Part shown: one piece after another, positions 53,573 to 63,264 of the stretch | Layout: each line of letters begins with the position of its first letter | How positions within the stretch are numbered: position 1 is the first letter of the stretch | Assembly: GCF_002161085.1 (NCBI RefSeq) | Contig: NZ_NFLU01000010.1 | Span: 62,001-126,000 of the forward strand | Reading direction: 5' to 3' | DNA: 64,000 nucleotides | Source: Flavonifractor sp. An112 | GTDB lineage: Bacteria; Bacillota; Clostridia; Oscillospirales; Oscillospiraceae | Notes under the pieces: model-generated | Databases searched by the model: none | What the model was told of the DNA's origin: nothing | Seen by the model: only the letters and a program-made list of their open reading frames with translations | Position numbers and translations under genes: made by a program

Positions 53573-56500
53573 CTTTGTTATCCTCCCCGTCCAGGTCTTC
53601 TTTCTTTACCGCCGCCGGTTCCACGGCAAGTGCCTGTTGTTTTCTCAGCGGGCTATCCTCCACCACTTCGTTCAGAATCTCACAGGGATTCTCAATCTCC
53701 TCAGGTACTTGGCTGTCGGTGGGAATGTGGTTGACGACAAACTTGCCGCTGGAGGCGGCATATCCGTCAGAAGTACCGTCCTCATCCGAGTCCACCTGCC
53801 CCGGCGCGGTCACGGTATTGACCACCGTGGCCTGCACACTGGTACCATCTGTCACCTCCACCGTAACATCCGGCGACGGGGTAACATTGCCCGGCAGCAC
53901 GGAAGCTGCCACCTCTTTAATGGTGTATGTTCCGGCTGCGGGGTTGTCCAGCACCATACTCTCGCCGGGATGGAGCATAGCGCTTTCAATCAAATTGTCG
54001 CTGCTGTCGTAGATTTGAATGGTGTAGGCATAGTCCAGATCGCCGATGTTGGGGATGGCCCCGTCCTCGTATTGCAGCTGCTTGGTCACCGTCAGGGTAT
54101 GGGTCACCGTCGGCACCATCAGGTCCGCCTCATTGGCGGCAACGTAGTAAGGCTCCGTCAGCTGGGAAATGGTCTTCTCCCCGCTGTGGCTGACCGGCGC
54201 AGTATCCGATGGCAGGTCCGTGTTGCCGCTGCGGGTCTGGAAGGTGCTTCTCACGACCTCGGACTTGCTGAGATCGCCTTCAAAATCAATCAGTTTCAGC
54301 AGCACATCAAGCTGCAGGTTGGTGAGCAATGCGGTATTTTCCTCTGTGCCCACATAGGGATTGATCCGATCAATGGCGCCCTTTACCGTATCGGCGTAGA
54401 TCGTGTTGCCATCGGTGACCGTACTGCCGAAGTTCAGGCCCAGGAAAGCCCCAGCATAGCCCATGGTGGTATTAGCATCGGAAGTGGCACTGGAGCCGCC
54501 GCCGTACACATCGTAGCCGTCCCAGGTATCCACACCGGTCACGGTGGTGTTTTCAATCCTGGAGCGATTGGCCTTGATGAGGTCAAGCCCCACCGTCACG
54601 CCACCCAGCAGCTTTTCCAAAAGTCCCACATCCAGACTGAGCAGCATGGCGTCACTCATGGCACCCATAAAGCCGCCGGCAATCTCGTCGGACATGACCA
54701 GACGCAAATTGATCGCATCGCACTTCTTGATGCGGCACACATCGGAGTAGCCTACAAAGCCGCCGGCGATCTCATGATGACCGCCCTGGGCCAGCACGGA
54801 ATAGCCATCCGTTGTGCCCGTCAGCTTGGAGTCCTGAATGTGGGAGCCGAACACGTCGCCCACACCCAGTCCTACATCCAGCAAATCGCCCAGAATACCA
54901 AGCTCACTGGTGGTTGCTACATCGTCGGCCTTAAGAATAGAGCTTTTGCCCATGCGGGCGACAAATCCGCCGGCGTAGTTTCTGCTGCTGACCAGCGAGA
55001 GGTCATTGGCCGTACAGTAACGGACGATACCCGCCTGGAGCAGACCGCCAAAGCCGCCGGCGCAGACTGCCTTATCCTTGCTCTCGTCCCAGTCGGCATT
55101 TTTCCAGTCGTAGGCGTTGGTGGTTTCCACCTGATAGCCGCCCTTAATGCCGGTAACACTGCTGTTATAGATGTAGCTCTTGGCCAGCTCAATGGCGGAA
55201 ATATCGCCGATTGCAAGCAACTGAAGCAGATTGAAATTGTCGGCGCTGCCCGCTTCATCTTCTCCCGAAACGGTGAGCGTACTGGCCGCGTCGGCGTAGC
55301 CGAAGAAACCACCGGCGTAGTCGCCGCCCGTCACCGAGCGCAGGCCTGTGATGGTAATGTTGGTGCCGAGATCGCTTTCTCCTGCGGTACCGATTGGTCG
55401 CTCCTTGATACCTACCTGCGCGCCCTGCAGGAAGCCCGCAAAGCCGCCGGCACTTCTGCCACCGTTGCCGCTGACATAGAAACCCCAATCGTCCACCGCC
55501 GATACGTCGGCGTAATAGACGGTGGGCACGGTGGCGGAGAGCAGGTTGAGGAAATTGGTGGGGAGTTCTACCACCCCGCCCAACAGTCCCAAGCCGCCCA
55601 GAGAGGCCACCGATGCCGCTCCCATGTAGCCCACGAAGCCGCCGGCATCGCTAAGGTCGCCGGACGCGGTAACGCTGCGCAGGTTCTTGGTAAAGCAGCG
55701 GTCGGACACATCTTCGTAAGTCTTTACCAGTTGCACATCCGTCCGAGCCAAAGACTCCGTTGCCGGTGTGGCCGTATTATCTTCCTCTTTATTCCATGCG
55801 GGAGACGCCGGGCGGGTGGTATCCTCGCCCCAGATCTGGCCGCCCTTTACTGTACCGGCAAAGCCGCCGGCACTGCCGTCGTGGGCGGTGATCTCACTGC
55901 CGGAGTAGTAGCCATACACACCGCTGGTCTTGATGACCGGCACGATGGCGTTGACCACGTCCAGCAGGTTTGCTCCAAGTGCTTCTACACCACTAAGCAA
56001 CCCGCCCAGCAGGGAGGATTCCAGATCCGCCTGGGCCACGCCGCCGGTGAGCATAGCGCCCACAAAGCCGCCCGCCTGCTGGATGGCCTCCGCCGAAATC
56101 AGGTCGTAAGCAATGCTGTCCTCGATGACACCGGTGGTCATGACGCCGCAGTAGCCGCCGGAAGCCTCCGTTCCCTCGTGGCCCACGGTGTAGCCGTAAT
56201 ACTTGGAGAAGTCAGCCTTGTTGTCGGTGTTTTTCGCGTTAAAATAGTCCATCTGAGCCTCGGTCACGTTCCGCAGCGGACCGGTGATGCCGGTATTCCG
56301 CTGAGTAGGCACCACCACCTGGCCCACAGAGAGCAGGTTGCTCAAATTAAGCAAGCCGTCCAACAGATTGATATTTCCCAAAGACGCCAGATCCGCCGCT
56401 TTGGTGTAGCCGCTGTAACCGCCGGCGTACAGGCTGGCGTCCACCTTCAGGATCTGGAGGATATCGCAGGTCTGACCCGTTCCGTAGACCTCCGTCTCAT

Positions 56501-59500
56501 GGCCTGCGGCATTGCCCGACCAATCGGCGGTTTTAGTGTCACGATCTGGCACAATGGCGGTGTGTTTGGTTACCTGTGTCCAGGTACCGTCCACCAACTG
56601 CCAGGTAGTGATGGCATCATCATAGTTGCCCCAGATCTGGCCGCCGGCGTTGAGCCCCACATAGCCGCCCGCCACACCGATCTTGGTGGTGGTTTGGGTG
56701 GTATCTGCGTAGTCCGTGCCGTAGGCCAGCACGGTGCCGCCGCAGGGGACACACTTGGCGTAGCTGTTTTTCACGCTGGGCACCATGGTCTGGAGGGCGG
56801 ACAACAGACCGTCCTCAATTTTAATAATGCTATCCAGAATGCCAGTGTCCTCCGCCGCTTTCGCCACATCGCCGGGCACCATGCGGCCAATGAAGCCGCC
56901 GGCGTACTCCTCGCCCCGGACAAGGTCGATGTGGTTGGCGTAGCAGCCCTCAATGTGGCTGCCTTCAAAGTTTCCAATGAAGCCGCCCGCCATGCCCTCA
57001 TCGTTCCAGCTGTTACCGCTCAACATCTTGGTCACCCGGTCAAAGGCGGTGACGGTGTAGCCGCCGGAGGTGCCCTGACAATGGCTGGCCTTGATGATGG
57101 ACACGGCGCAGTCCAGCAGTGCCGCGATGCCGGTCACACCAGCCAGTTTTCCCAGAATTCCGGCGTTACCCAGCTGTGCCACCGAGCCGATGGTCACATA
57201 GCCGCCGAAGCCTCCGGCGTAGGAGGTGGCATCTACAGACTGAAGATTTTCATTGGCACAGTCTTCGATCTGTACTGCTGTGCCATAGCCCAGAAAGCCA
57301 CCGGCGCTGCCGCAGGAAGCGTCGATCTCACCGGCACGATTCTGGGCATCCATCCGCTCGCCGGGCGTATCGGCCACGCCCTCGGGCACTGCCTCTACGG
57401 TGTAGGCCAAATCGCTGCCCGTATTGACAGTACAGCCGGTAAAGCGGTTGGGGAAGGTATCCAGCAGGGAGAGCACACCGCTCAGCCCCAGCAGGGAACT
57501 GACATCAATCTCGCCAAAGGTCTTATCCAACACCCCGGCAATGGAGCCGGTATCCGCCACGGCACAGAATCCGCCGGCATAGCCGTCAGCCTGCACCGAA
57601 GCCAGTCTGAAAATCTGGCAGTTGGTAAACTTGCTGTTGATACTCCAAGCCACAAAGCCGCCTGCGGCCGCATTTTTATTGCTGTTCCGGGCCGTCACAG
57701 TAAAGCCGTCAGCAATGCCGCTGACAGAGGAATCGTTGACGAAGGTATGTACCGCATTGATGACGGTAAGCAGGTTGCTCACCGAGATCAGACCCAGCAA
57801 CTTCAGCCCGCTGCCATCCTGACCAGCTACGGTACCAGGGATGATCTGACCGCCGAAGCCGCCGGCATAGGACGCCGCCTGCACCGAAGCCAAGTTGTAC
57901 ACATCCACATTGACCACATCGCCGCCCATGGCATATCCCACGGCGCCGCCGGCATGATCTCCGGTGGCGGTGACGGTATAGCCGCTTTCCGTGTTCTTGT
58001 TCAGCTGCACATTGTTCAGCTCAAAGCGTTCGTACTGCACTACCGTCAAGTTGCTCAGCAGGTCGGTGGCGCTGCACAGCTTGGCCTGTCCGACCACACC
58101 GCCCACATAGTCTGCACCGCTGACCGAACCAAGGCCCTCAATATAGGTGGTGACGATGGTACCGTTCCCGGTGTCCACCATGCTGTCCTCCACGGACACC
58201 TGGAGAGCATCCACAGAGAGGTTTTCCGTATTGACATTGCTAAACTCGGTATATGTTCCATCGGTATTCCGGGTGTAGTAGGTGCCATTGTCACCCCGGT
58301 AAAGGGTCACCTGCATAGCTGCACTTTTCCCATTTTCCTCACCCATATAGTGATAGGTGAACTGAACATAGCCCTCAGCACTGGTGCGCTGCTGGTAGAC
58401 AGGGAACACCACGCCATTGCTGTACCCAGGCAGGTCCTTGACATCACCAATAGGCTTACCGTCTGCATCGGTCACAGCATTCCAATTTTCGTCCCGGAAG
58501 GTGGACATCAATGCGGGCGTATACGTGTTGTTATTACCCGGACTCATGTATACCGTATCATACAGGTTGTAGATTTTGTCGTTATTATCCGAGGTAACAG
58601 TTGTAACGGTGACGGTTTTGCCATGGACATCTTCATAAATCACATTGCCCTTATTGTCCAGCCGGGCATAGATGGCTCCGGTGGGCACGCCGTCCTCGTC
58701 TGTCACCGCGGAAGCATTTACAAACAGCAAGTTGCCATCTGCATCGGTGGCCTGTACCCGGTCGTACCGCTCCTCCACCTGCTGCTCCAGCACCTGACCG
58801 CCGTGGAGATAGCCCACAAAGCCACCCACACGATTGCCACTGGTGGAGCTGACTGCAAAGCTGTCACCACGCACCTCACAGCCCACCAGCTGGGACGCAT
58901 TGAGGCCAATGAGGCTCAAAATACCAGCGTTCAGGTTTACACCCAGCAGGGTATCCAACAAAGTAGTCAGGTTATCGCCCAGGCCCACTTCAATGGTGCC
59001 ATCTTCGCTGCTTTTCAGATTCAGCTCGATGTTCAGCAGTTCCGCCAGCAGATTCATGGCCTCCGCCATATCGCCAACACCAGCATAGCCTGCGAAACCA
59101 CCCACATAGCTGCCCTCGGCAGATACCCTTTTCAGGCCGGTAACGCCGCAGGCTTCTCCGGTCGTACCGTCATAGATCACATCACTGGCCATGATCCCGC
59201 CGGCAAAGCCGCCGGCATAGGCCAGGGCGTTCTCCGTACCACTGTCCATATCAGTCGCCGTGGAAGTTACAATAAGATTGCTTCCGGAAACCGTACAGTT
59301 GGTCACCTCGCTGCTCATGGGGAAGTTCACCAGGTTGACACCAAGGCCCTGGAGCAGACCCAGCAAATACGCATTAGCGATTCGCCCGGCAAAGCCGCCC
59401 ACGTTGGCGTTGGCAGTGACACCGGAGAGGTTGCTCACCGAGCAGCCCGTCAGTTGGGTACCCTGGACTTTTCCGGCAAAGCCGCCGGCATAGTCACCCT

Positions 59501-61115
59501 GTGCAGTCACTGCTCCGCTATCCGCCATGGTCACAGAACAGTTTTCGAATACCGCAGGCTTATATTGGGTGGGCACCAGATTGCGCAAGCCCAGCTTACT
59601 GATGAGCCCGCCTACCAGGTCATCCGTGGGCAGCAAAAAGTCCAGCGTACCGTCCAGAACGCCACCCAGTCCGCTCAGAGTTTTATCCAAGCCACTGGTG
59701 GTACCGTGGAGCAGATATTCCGTGGCGCCTACGGTCTTACCCACGAAGCCGCCCACCTGCTCCTGGCCGGAAATGGTTTTCAGTTCCTCTACATGGCAGT
59801 TGCTGATGGTCACATCACCGGCTACCTGTCCGGCAAAACCACCCACAGGCATGGGGTTATCCACAGTTGTGCCATTGGCATCTGTGGTCTGGTACAGGCC
59901 GTCTGTCTCTATGCTCACATTTTGAAGGGTAATTCCTTCAATGGTAACGGAATCCACACTTAGGGTCGCAATATTGTCCCATCCGGCAATGATTCCAATC
60001 ACATCTGTAACCAGACCGCCCAGCGTTTTAAGCAGTCCACCTACCAGGCCCAAAAGGCCGTCCACCAGGTTACCCACAATATCCCACCAGGGGCGGTCAC
60101 TCTTCTCCGGCTCCACATCCGCTGCGGAGGACGGGGAGTAAATCGCGCCAAAGAAACCTACCCCCCGCTGGGAACTTCCGCGGTCATTGTCGATTTCCGC
60201 AGTTGATGTGTCCCCATCCTCTACCACGGTGATATTGGATATCACAGGGTTTCGATGGCTACCATCGGTCAGGGTCACATCACCACGAATGATCTTTCCT
60301 GTGTAGTCCCAAGGGGTCCAGTTAACACCAATGAGATCAATATCATTGGCAATCAAGTAGTTGGCGTCCTTTGTGTATTCGTATCCCGTGCCACCAACGA
60401 TATATGTATAGGTCAATGTATTGTCATCAACTCTAACTTCCCCGGCCTCTGGAAATTCTGTTGTTACTCCGATCTCATCCACCGACTTCGCCACAAAGTC
60501 TCCGCCAGAAACAGATACGACCTTGGGATTTGTCCATTCATAATCATCTGGTGTGAGCAGTCCACCCGCCTCTACTTTTTCACGCTGAAAAGAAACCGTG
60601 CCCCAACCGCCAACCACCTTTCTCCCAGTGCCAATAGCCTGGAGCTGAGCGGCATTTGTTATGACAATGTAAGTCTCTCCTTCATAGGTGAAGATCGGGT
60701 TAAATACGCCATCATCTGCTTTAATGGTATAGCTATAAGATGCCTGATCTGTCAGAAGTCCAGTCCACTCTGTTGTGCTACCGCTTATCGTACTCGTATC
60801 CATATAGGCGCTCAGATCCACACTTGAAGCCGCAGCCTCCTGCAACACTGGAAGCTCCTGTGGGGCCGAATCCACGGCAGCGTCCATAGAATCCTCGGCC
60901 ACAGGCGAGGATTCCTCCGGTAGTATGCTGTCCTCCGCTGGGACTTCACCCACTGGGACATTTTCCCCGGTCTCTTCCAGAAATTCACCAAGGGTGGACT
61001 CCTCCGCGGGCTGTATTTCTCCCAGCTCTGCAGCAGCCGCCGGCAGCATCATCTGACCCAGCAGACAGACGGTAAGTAAGCAGGAGAGTACCCGCATCGT
61101 CACTCTATATCTCAT
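53562..61115 (-). CDS. Giant repeat surface protein (2517 residues)
   Basis: Signal peptide (MRYRVTMRVLSCLLT..LPAAAAELG), a Glu/Ser/Val-rich N-terminal region (about 30-110), and from about 120 to 2240 many modules each containing a loop of the form (V/A)GGF(A/V/I)G; about 28 such loops are visible. The loops resemble GLUG-type beta-helix repeats of adhesins. Residues about 2290-2400 form a Cna-B/SpaA-like module (TVTKQLQYEDGAIPN, GTYTIKEVA). No LPXTG signal or membrane anchor is seen at the end, so attachment to the wall is unexplained. First gene of the operon; likely matrix or adhesin. Confidence 0.8.
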   Translation of the reverse strand: MRYRVTMRVLSCLLTVCLLGQMMLPAAAAELGEIQPAEESTLGEFLEETGENVPVGEVPAEDSILPEESSPVAEDSMDAAVDSAPQELPVLQEAAASSVDLSAYMDTSTISGSTTEWTGLLTDQASYSYTIKADDGVFNPIFTYEGETYIVITNAAQLQAIGTGRKVVGGWGTVSFQREKVEAGGLLTPDDYEWTNPKVVSVSGGDFVAKSVDEIGVTTEFPEAGEVRVDDNTLTYTYIVGGTGYEYTKDANYLIANDIDLIGVNWTPWDYTGKIIRGDVTLTDGSHRNPVISNITVVEDGDTSTAEIDNDRGSSQRGVGFFGAIYSPSSAADVEPEKSDRPWWDIVGNLVDGLLGLVGGLLKTLGGLVTDVIGIIAGWDNIATLSVDSVTIEGITLQNVSIETDGLYQTTDANGTTVDNPMPVGGFAGQVAGDVTISNCHVEELKTISGQEQVGGFVGKTVGATEYLLHGTTSGLDKTLSGLGGVLDGTLDFLLPTDDLVGGLISKLGLRNLVPTQYKPAVFENCSVTMADSGAVTAQGDYAGGFAGKVQGTQLTGCSVSNLSGVTANANVGGFAGRIANAYLLGLLQGLGVNLVNFPMSSEVTNCTVSGSNLIVTSTATDMDSGTENALAYAGGFAGGIMASDVIYDGTTGEACGVTGLKRVSAEGSYVGGFAGYAGVGDMAEAMNLLAELLNIELNLKSSEDGTIEVGLGDNLTTLLDTLLGVNLNAGILSLIGLNASQLVGCEVRGDSFAVSSTSGNRVGGFVGYLHGGQVLEQQVEERYDRVQATDADGNLLFVNASAVTDEDGVPTGAIYARLDNKGNVIYEDVHGKTVTVTTVTSDNNDKIYNLYDTVYMSPGNNNTYTPALMSTFRDENWNAVTDADGKPIGDVKDLPGYSNGVVFPVYQQRTSAEGYVQFTYHYMGEENGKSAAMQVTLYRGDNGTYYTRNTDGTYTEFSNVNTENLSVDALQVSVEDSMVDTGNGTIVTTYIEGLGSVSGADYVGGVVGQAKLCSATDLLSNLTVVQYERFELNNVQLNKNTESGYTVTATGDHAGGAVGYAMGGDVVNVDVYNLASVQAASYAGGFGGQIIPGTVAGQDGSGLKLLGLISVSNLLTVINAVHTFVNDSSVSGIADGFTVTARNSNKNAAAGGFVAWSINSKFTNCQIFRLASVQADGYAGGFCAVADTGSIAGVLDKTFGEIDVSSLLGLSGVLSLLDTFPNRFTGCTVNTGSDLAYTVEAVPEGVADTPGERMDAQNRAGEIDASCGSAGGFLGYGTAVQIEDCANENLQSVDATSYAGGFGGYVTIGSVAQLGNAGILGKLAGVTGIAALLDCAVSIIKASHCQGTSGGYTVTAFDRVTKMLSGNSWNDEGMAGGFIGNFEGSHIEGCYANHIDLVRGEEYAGGFIGRMVPGDVAKAAEDTGILDSIIKIEDGLLSALQTMVPSVKNSYAKCVPCGGTVLAYGTDYADTTQTTTKIGVAGGYVGLNAGGQIWGNYDDAITTWQLVDGTWTQVTKHTAIVPDRDTKTADWSGNAAGHETEVYGTGQTCDILQILKVDASLYAGGYSGYTKAADLASLGNINLLDGLLNLSNLLSVGQVVVPTQRNTGITGPLRNVTEAQMDYFNAKNTDNKADFSKYYGYTVGHEGTEASGGYCGVMTTGVIEDSIAYDLISAEAIQQAGGFVGAMLTGGVAQADLESSLLGGLLSGVEALGANLLDVVNAIVPVIKTSGVYGYYSGSEITAHDGSAGGFAGTVKGGQIWGEDTTRPASPAWNKEEDNTATPATESLARTDVQLVKTYEDVSDRCFTKNLRSVTASGDLSDAGGFVGYMGAASVASLGGLGLLGGVVELPTNFLNLLSATVPTVYYADVSAVDDWGFYVSGNGGRSAGGFAGFLQGAQVGIKERPIGTAGESDLGTNITITGLRSVTGGDYAGGFFGYADAASTLTVSGEDEAGSADNFNLLQLLAIGDISAIELAKSYIYNSSVTGIKGGYQVETTNAYDWKNADWDESKDKAVCAGGFGGLLQAGIVRYCTANDLSLVSSRNYAGGFVARMGKSSILKADDVATTSELGILGDLLDVGLGVGDVFGSHIQDSKLTGTTDGYSVLAQGGHHEIAGGFVGYSDVCRIKKCDAINLRLVMSDEIAGGFMGAMSDAMLLSLDVGLLEKLLGGVTVGLDLIKANRSRIENTTVTGVDTWDGYDVYGGGSSATSDANTTMGYAGAFLGLNFGSTVTDGNTIYADTVKGAIDRINPYVGTEENTALLTNLQLDVLLKLIDFEGDLSKSEVVRSTFQTRSGNTDLPSDTAPVSHSGEKTISQLTEPYYVAANEADLMVPTVTHTLTVTKQLQYEDGAIPNIGDLDYAYTIQIYDSSDNLIESAMLHPGESMVLDNPAAGTYTIKEVAASVLPGNVTPSPDVTVEVTDGTSVQATVVNTVTAPGQVDSDEDGTSDGYAASSGKFVVNHIPTDSQVPEEIENPCEILNEVVEDSPLRKQQALAVEPAAVKKEDLDGEDNKDAS

Positions 61116-61423
61116 TTCATTCCTCCTACTTTTTCAACGTTCGATCTGCCGCTTTCTAAGGCAAGACCAGCAGTTCCATGTCTGTATTCAGCCATTTCTT
61201 ACGTCTGAGAATCAGACTTACTGCTAACAAAGTTCTTTCAGCAGCACTGCTGGTCAACACCTGATACCTCTGGTCCCACTTTGTTAAACTCCGCAATTTC
61301 CATTACATCCTCTTAAAATTTTTAGCAAATTAGTCTAAAAATTCCGCCACTCTGCCGCCACAAGTTTTCCTTAGTCACCTACATTGCTGCAATCCAACAC
61401 AGGAAGTTCAACCGGTCTGCTTC
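61116..61423 (-). promoter_or_regulatory. Structured 5' leader of the giant surface gene
   Basis: About 300 nt without a convincing gene. Transcribed on the minus strand it holds a hairpin GTCTGA..TCAGAC (61203-61217), a local hairpin CAGCAG..CTGCTG near 61238-61252, outer arms TAACAAAGT/ACTTTGTTA, and a long-range 9-bp pair GACCAGCAG (61255-61247) with CTGCTGGTC (61173-61165). The local and long-range pairings exclude each other, as in RNA switches. AGGAGG precedes the ATG. No known riboswitch class was recognised; the promoter is not clear. Confidence 0.4.
61317..61343. promoter_or_regulatory. AT-rich inverted repeat upstream of the surface operon
   Basis: Perfect 9-bp arms AATTTTTAG/CTAAAAATT with a 9-bp spacer. 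It lies between the Rrf2 gene and the surface operon leader; a likely regulator-binding site. Confidence 0.4.
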
Positions 61424-61824
61424 TACATGAGCAATTGCTTTATGGTCGCTTGTTTAAGCCCTTCTTTTAGCATCGCATTTAATCCTGTGTATACTTTTCG
61501 TACAGGACATATATCTGTAGAATGTCGTGAGCAAAATGCTTCATTTTCCAAGCACCCATTAATTTCCAGCGTCTGCTCCGTTAATGACAAAATATCATAA
61601 AGCGAGGTTTGATCGGCTGCTTTCATCAGTGTGTAACCACCGCCATTTCCTTTGACTGCTCGCACAATACCAGCATTTTTCAATTGCTTTGTAACTTTAT
61701 GCAAATAGGTAGCCGGAACCTTCATATTTTCTTCAATTTCCCCAGCCGTACAACAACGCTCAGCATGGAGTGCAAGATAAAGGACGGTCCTGATAGCGTA
61801 GTCGCTGGTCGTGCTGAACTGCAT
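61423..61824 (-). CDS. Rrf2-family transcriptional regulator
   Basis: 133 residues. MQFSTTSDYAIRTVLYLAL starts the winged HTH in Rrf2 style (IscR, NsrR, RsrR). Three cysteines at the end of the domain (GC-x6-C-x7-C) could hold an iron-sulfur cluster. Start at 61824 with GGGG about 6 nt upstream; the longer frame to 61896 has no ribosome site. Its promoter contains repeated motifs, and it sits directly upstream of the surface operon, so it may control it. Confidence 0.85.
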   Translation of the reverse strand: MQFSTTSDYAIRTVLYLALHAERCCTAGEIEENMKVPATYLHKVTKQLKNAGIVRAVKGNGGGYTLMKAADQTSLYDILSLTEQTLEINGCLENEAFCSRHSTDICPVRKVYTGLNAMLKEGLKQATIKQLLM

Positions 61825-61919
61825 CATATTCCCCTTTTCTACCCCGTTAGTCTTTCTAGACACCCGGCAGCAGTTAGAATCTAACCTTACCGCCATGGTT
61901 TAATTTAAATGTACTATCA

Positions 61920-61969
61920 AAGGAAAGCATACATAGGAAAATTATAACACTTAAGGAAAGCATACGCAA
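61920..61969 (-). promoter_or_regulatory. Promoter with direct repeats of the Rrf2 gene
   Basis: TTGCGT at 61964-61969 and TATAAT at 61941-61946, 17 bp apart (minus strand). Two direct copies of AAGGAAAGCATAC (plus-strand reading) lie at 61920-61932 and 61953-61965, 33 bp apart, about three helical turns, overlapping the -35/-10 spacer and the region after the -10. Probable autoregulatory operator. Confidence 0.6.
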
Positions 61970-61972
61970 GTT

Positions 61973-62020
61973 ATTTTTACAATTTGAGAAGTCAACATTT
62001 TTACAATTTGAGAAGTCAAC
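61973..62020. repeat. 24-bp tandem repeat, two exact copies
   Basis: The 24-nt unit beginning ATTTTTACAATTTGAG is present twice with no gap (61973-61996 and 61997-62020), just upstream of the Rrf2 promoter. Confidence 0.9.
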
Positions 62021-62025
62021 TATAG

Positions 62026-62050
62026 GCCGAAAAGGTTTCCATTTTTCGGC
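62026..62050. terminator. Terminator-like hairpin
   Basis: Stem GCCGAAAA/TTTTTCGGC followed by T-rich sequence on the plus strand. The remaining part of the gap 62051-62226 shows no gene that I can support. Confidence 0.5.
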
Positions 62051-62226
62051 TTTATATTTTCATGTCTATTTTTTTATGCAGTGAAATCTGTTATAGATGC
62101 TTTACCTTTGCCACAACCCAAATAAATATTGTTATTTTTTCATTCCAAGGTAAGGTACTGAAGATAACCTTGCCGTAAGACCCACAGAACTTGGAACAGG
62201 ATAACAGTTTATTGCAATCTCTTTTC

Positions 62227-63135
62227 TCAACCGGCATTTTCATACATGAGCTCCAGGAATAACATGACATCAAACACGTCACTTGATGTCTGCTGACTAT
62301 CCAGCAGGTCGATTCGATTTAAGGAATATTCAAAGGTTCCATCATTCTGGTCCTCATAATAGAAGCGAATACGAACATCCTCTCCCATAATGGGCATATA
62401 GCCTTCCACATAGACGTTGGAGGCGTCCTCATCAATGGATTCTGAGGTCCAGGTGGGGCTGCGCAAGTTGTCGTCCATCAATTCTTTCATGGTCTGAGGA
62501 CCATATTCGTCCAGCGTGACATTTTGAATCTGATAGATCGGACCGCCAACCGCCGCATCCCATCCATAACGAAGAATGCCTGCCCCACCGTTGGCCAGAA
62601 AGATCACAAACCCGATCAAAAGCGCGATCTCTGCCAGCATACCGATCTTTTTCCGGTTCATGGTACCGGCATTGCAGCCAGCCTCTTCGTTGCCGGCATC
62701 CTGAACGGTATAGGGCTGTCCCGGATTCTCGATATGCGTGCCGCAGATGGGGCAGAAAGCCTGCCCGCGTTCCATACGATGATTGCAGGTGGGACAGGGC
62801 ATATATTTCCGCCTCTGGCGGAGTTTGCGGTTATAGCCTAGATTGATCATGCCAATCAGGCCCAGAATTGTCCCCATAACAGTCCAGCCATGGCCCCAAA
62901 AGAACCCCAGAATGATCAGGATTCCGCCCAGAACGGCATAGACATAGTTGGTAAACTGGTTGATCTTTACTGCTGCAACTTCAAAATAGTAGTTATGCCA
63001 CAACCGGTAAAAAAATCCCTTCTCCTGCGAGCGGGTTTTGCCGGCCGGCTCTGGATTCACAGGTGCGCCGCAGGATGTACAGAATTGATCAGTGGGACCC
63101 AGCGGTGCCCCGCACGTTGTGCAAAAGCGCTCCAT
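62227..63135 (-). CDS. Zinc-ribbon membrane protein, unknown
   Basis: 302 residues. A first zinc ribbon (CTTC, CTSC in residues 5-23), two membrane helices (about 60-100), a second ribbon (CPTC..CPIC, about 113-135), a further helix near 165-185, and a C-terminal soluble region. Double zinc ribbons with a membrane helix occur in many Firmicute proteins of unknown role. Divergent from the XRE gene at 63265. Confidence 0.65.
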   Translation of the reverse strand: MERFCTTCGAPLGPTDQFCTSCGAPVNPEPAGKTRSQEKGFFYRLWHNYYFEVAAVKINQFTNYVYAVLGGILIILGFFWGHGWTVMGTILGLIGMINLGYNRKLRQRRKYMPCPTCNHRMERGQAFCPICGTHIENPGQPYTVQDAGNEEAGCNAGTMNRKKIGMLAEIALLIGFVIFLANGGAGILRYGWDAAVGGPIYQIQNVTLDEYGPQTMKELMDDNLRSPTWTSESIDEDASNVYVEGYMPIMGEDVRIRFYYEDQNDGTFEYSLNRIDLLDSQQTSSDVFDVMLFLELMYENAG

Positions 63136-63153
63136 AACTTCCCTCCTATAGGT

Positions 63154-63167
63154 ATCTCAAATGAGAT
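63154..63167. promoter_or_regulatory. 14-bp palindrome before the zinc-ribbon gene
   Basis: ATCTCA-AA-TGAGAT, just downstream of TATACT (63170-63175, minus strand) and upstream of its ribosome site. Possible operator for the divergent XRE protein. Confidence 0.4.
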
Positions 63168-63264
63168 GCAGTATATATTTAAAAGAATATCATATATAAC
63201 TATAGATGTAAATAATCCCAAAAGATTTTGCTAAAGTTATAGTAAAACAGATGGGAGCATCGAT

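Noticed and set aside
53637-59963. A 2108-codon open frame on the plus strand, antisense to the giant surface gene
   Set aside because: It is out of register with a coherent, signal-peptide-bearing, repeat-built protein on the other strand, has no recognisable domain or ribosome site, and long antisense frames arise in GC-rich repeat genes.
62091-62282. 63-codon minus-strand frame overlapping the end of the zinc-ribbon gene
   Set aside because: No ribosome site or similarity; Cys/Ser/Lys-rich random composition.
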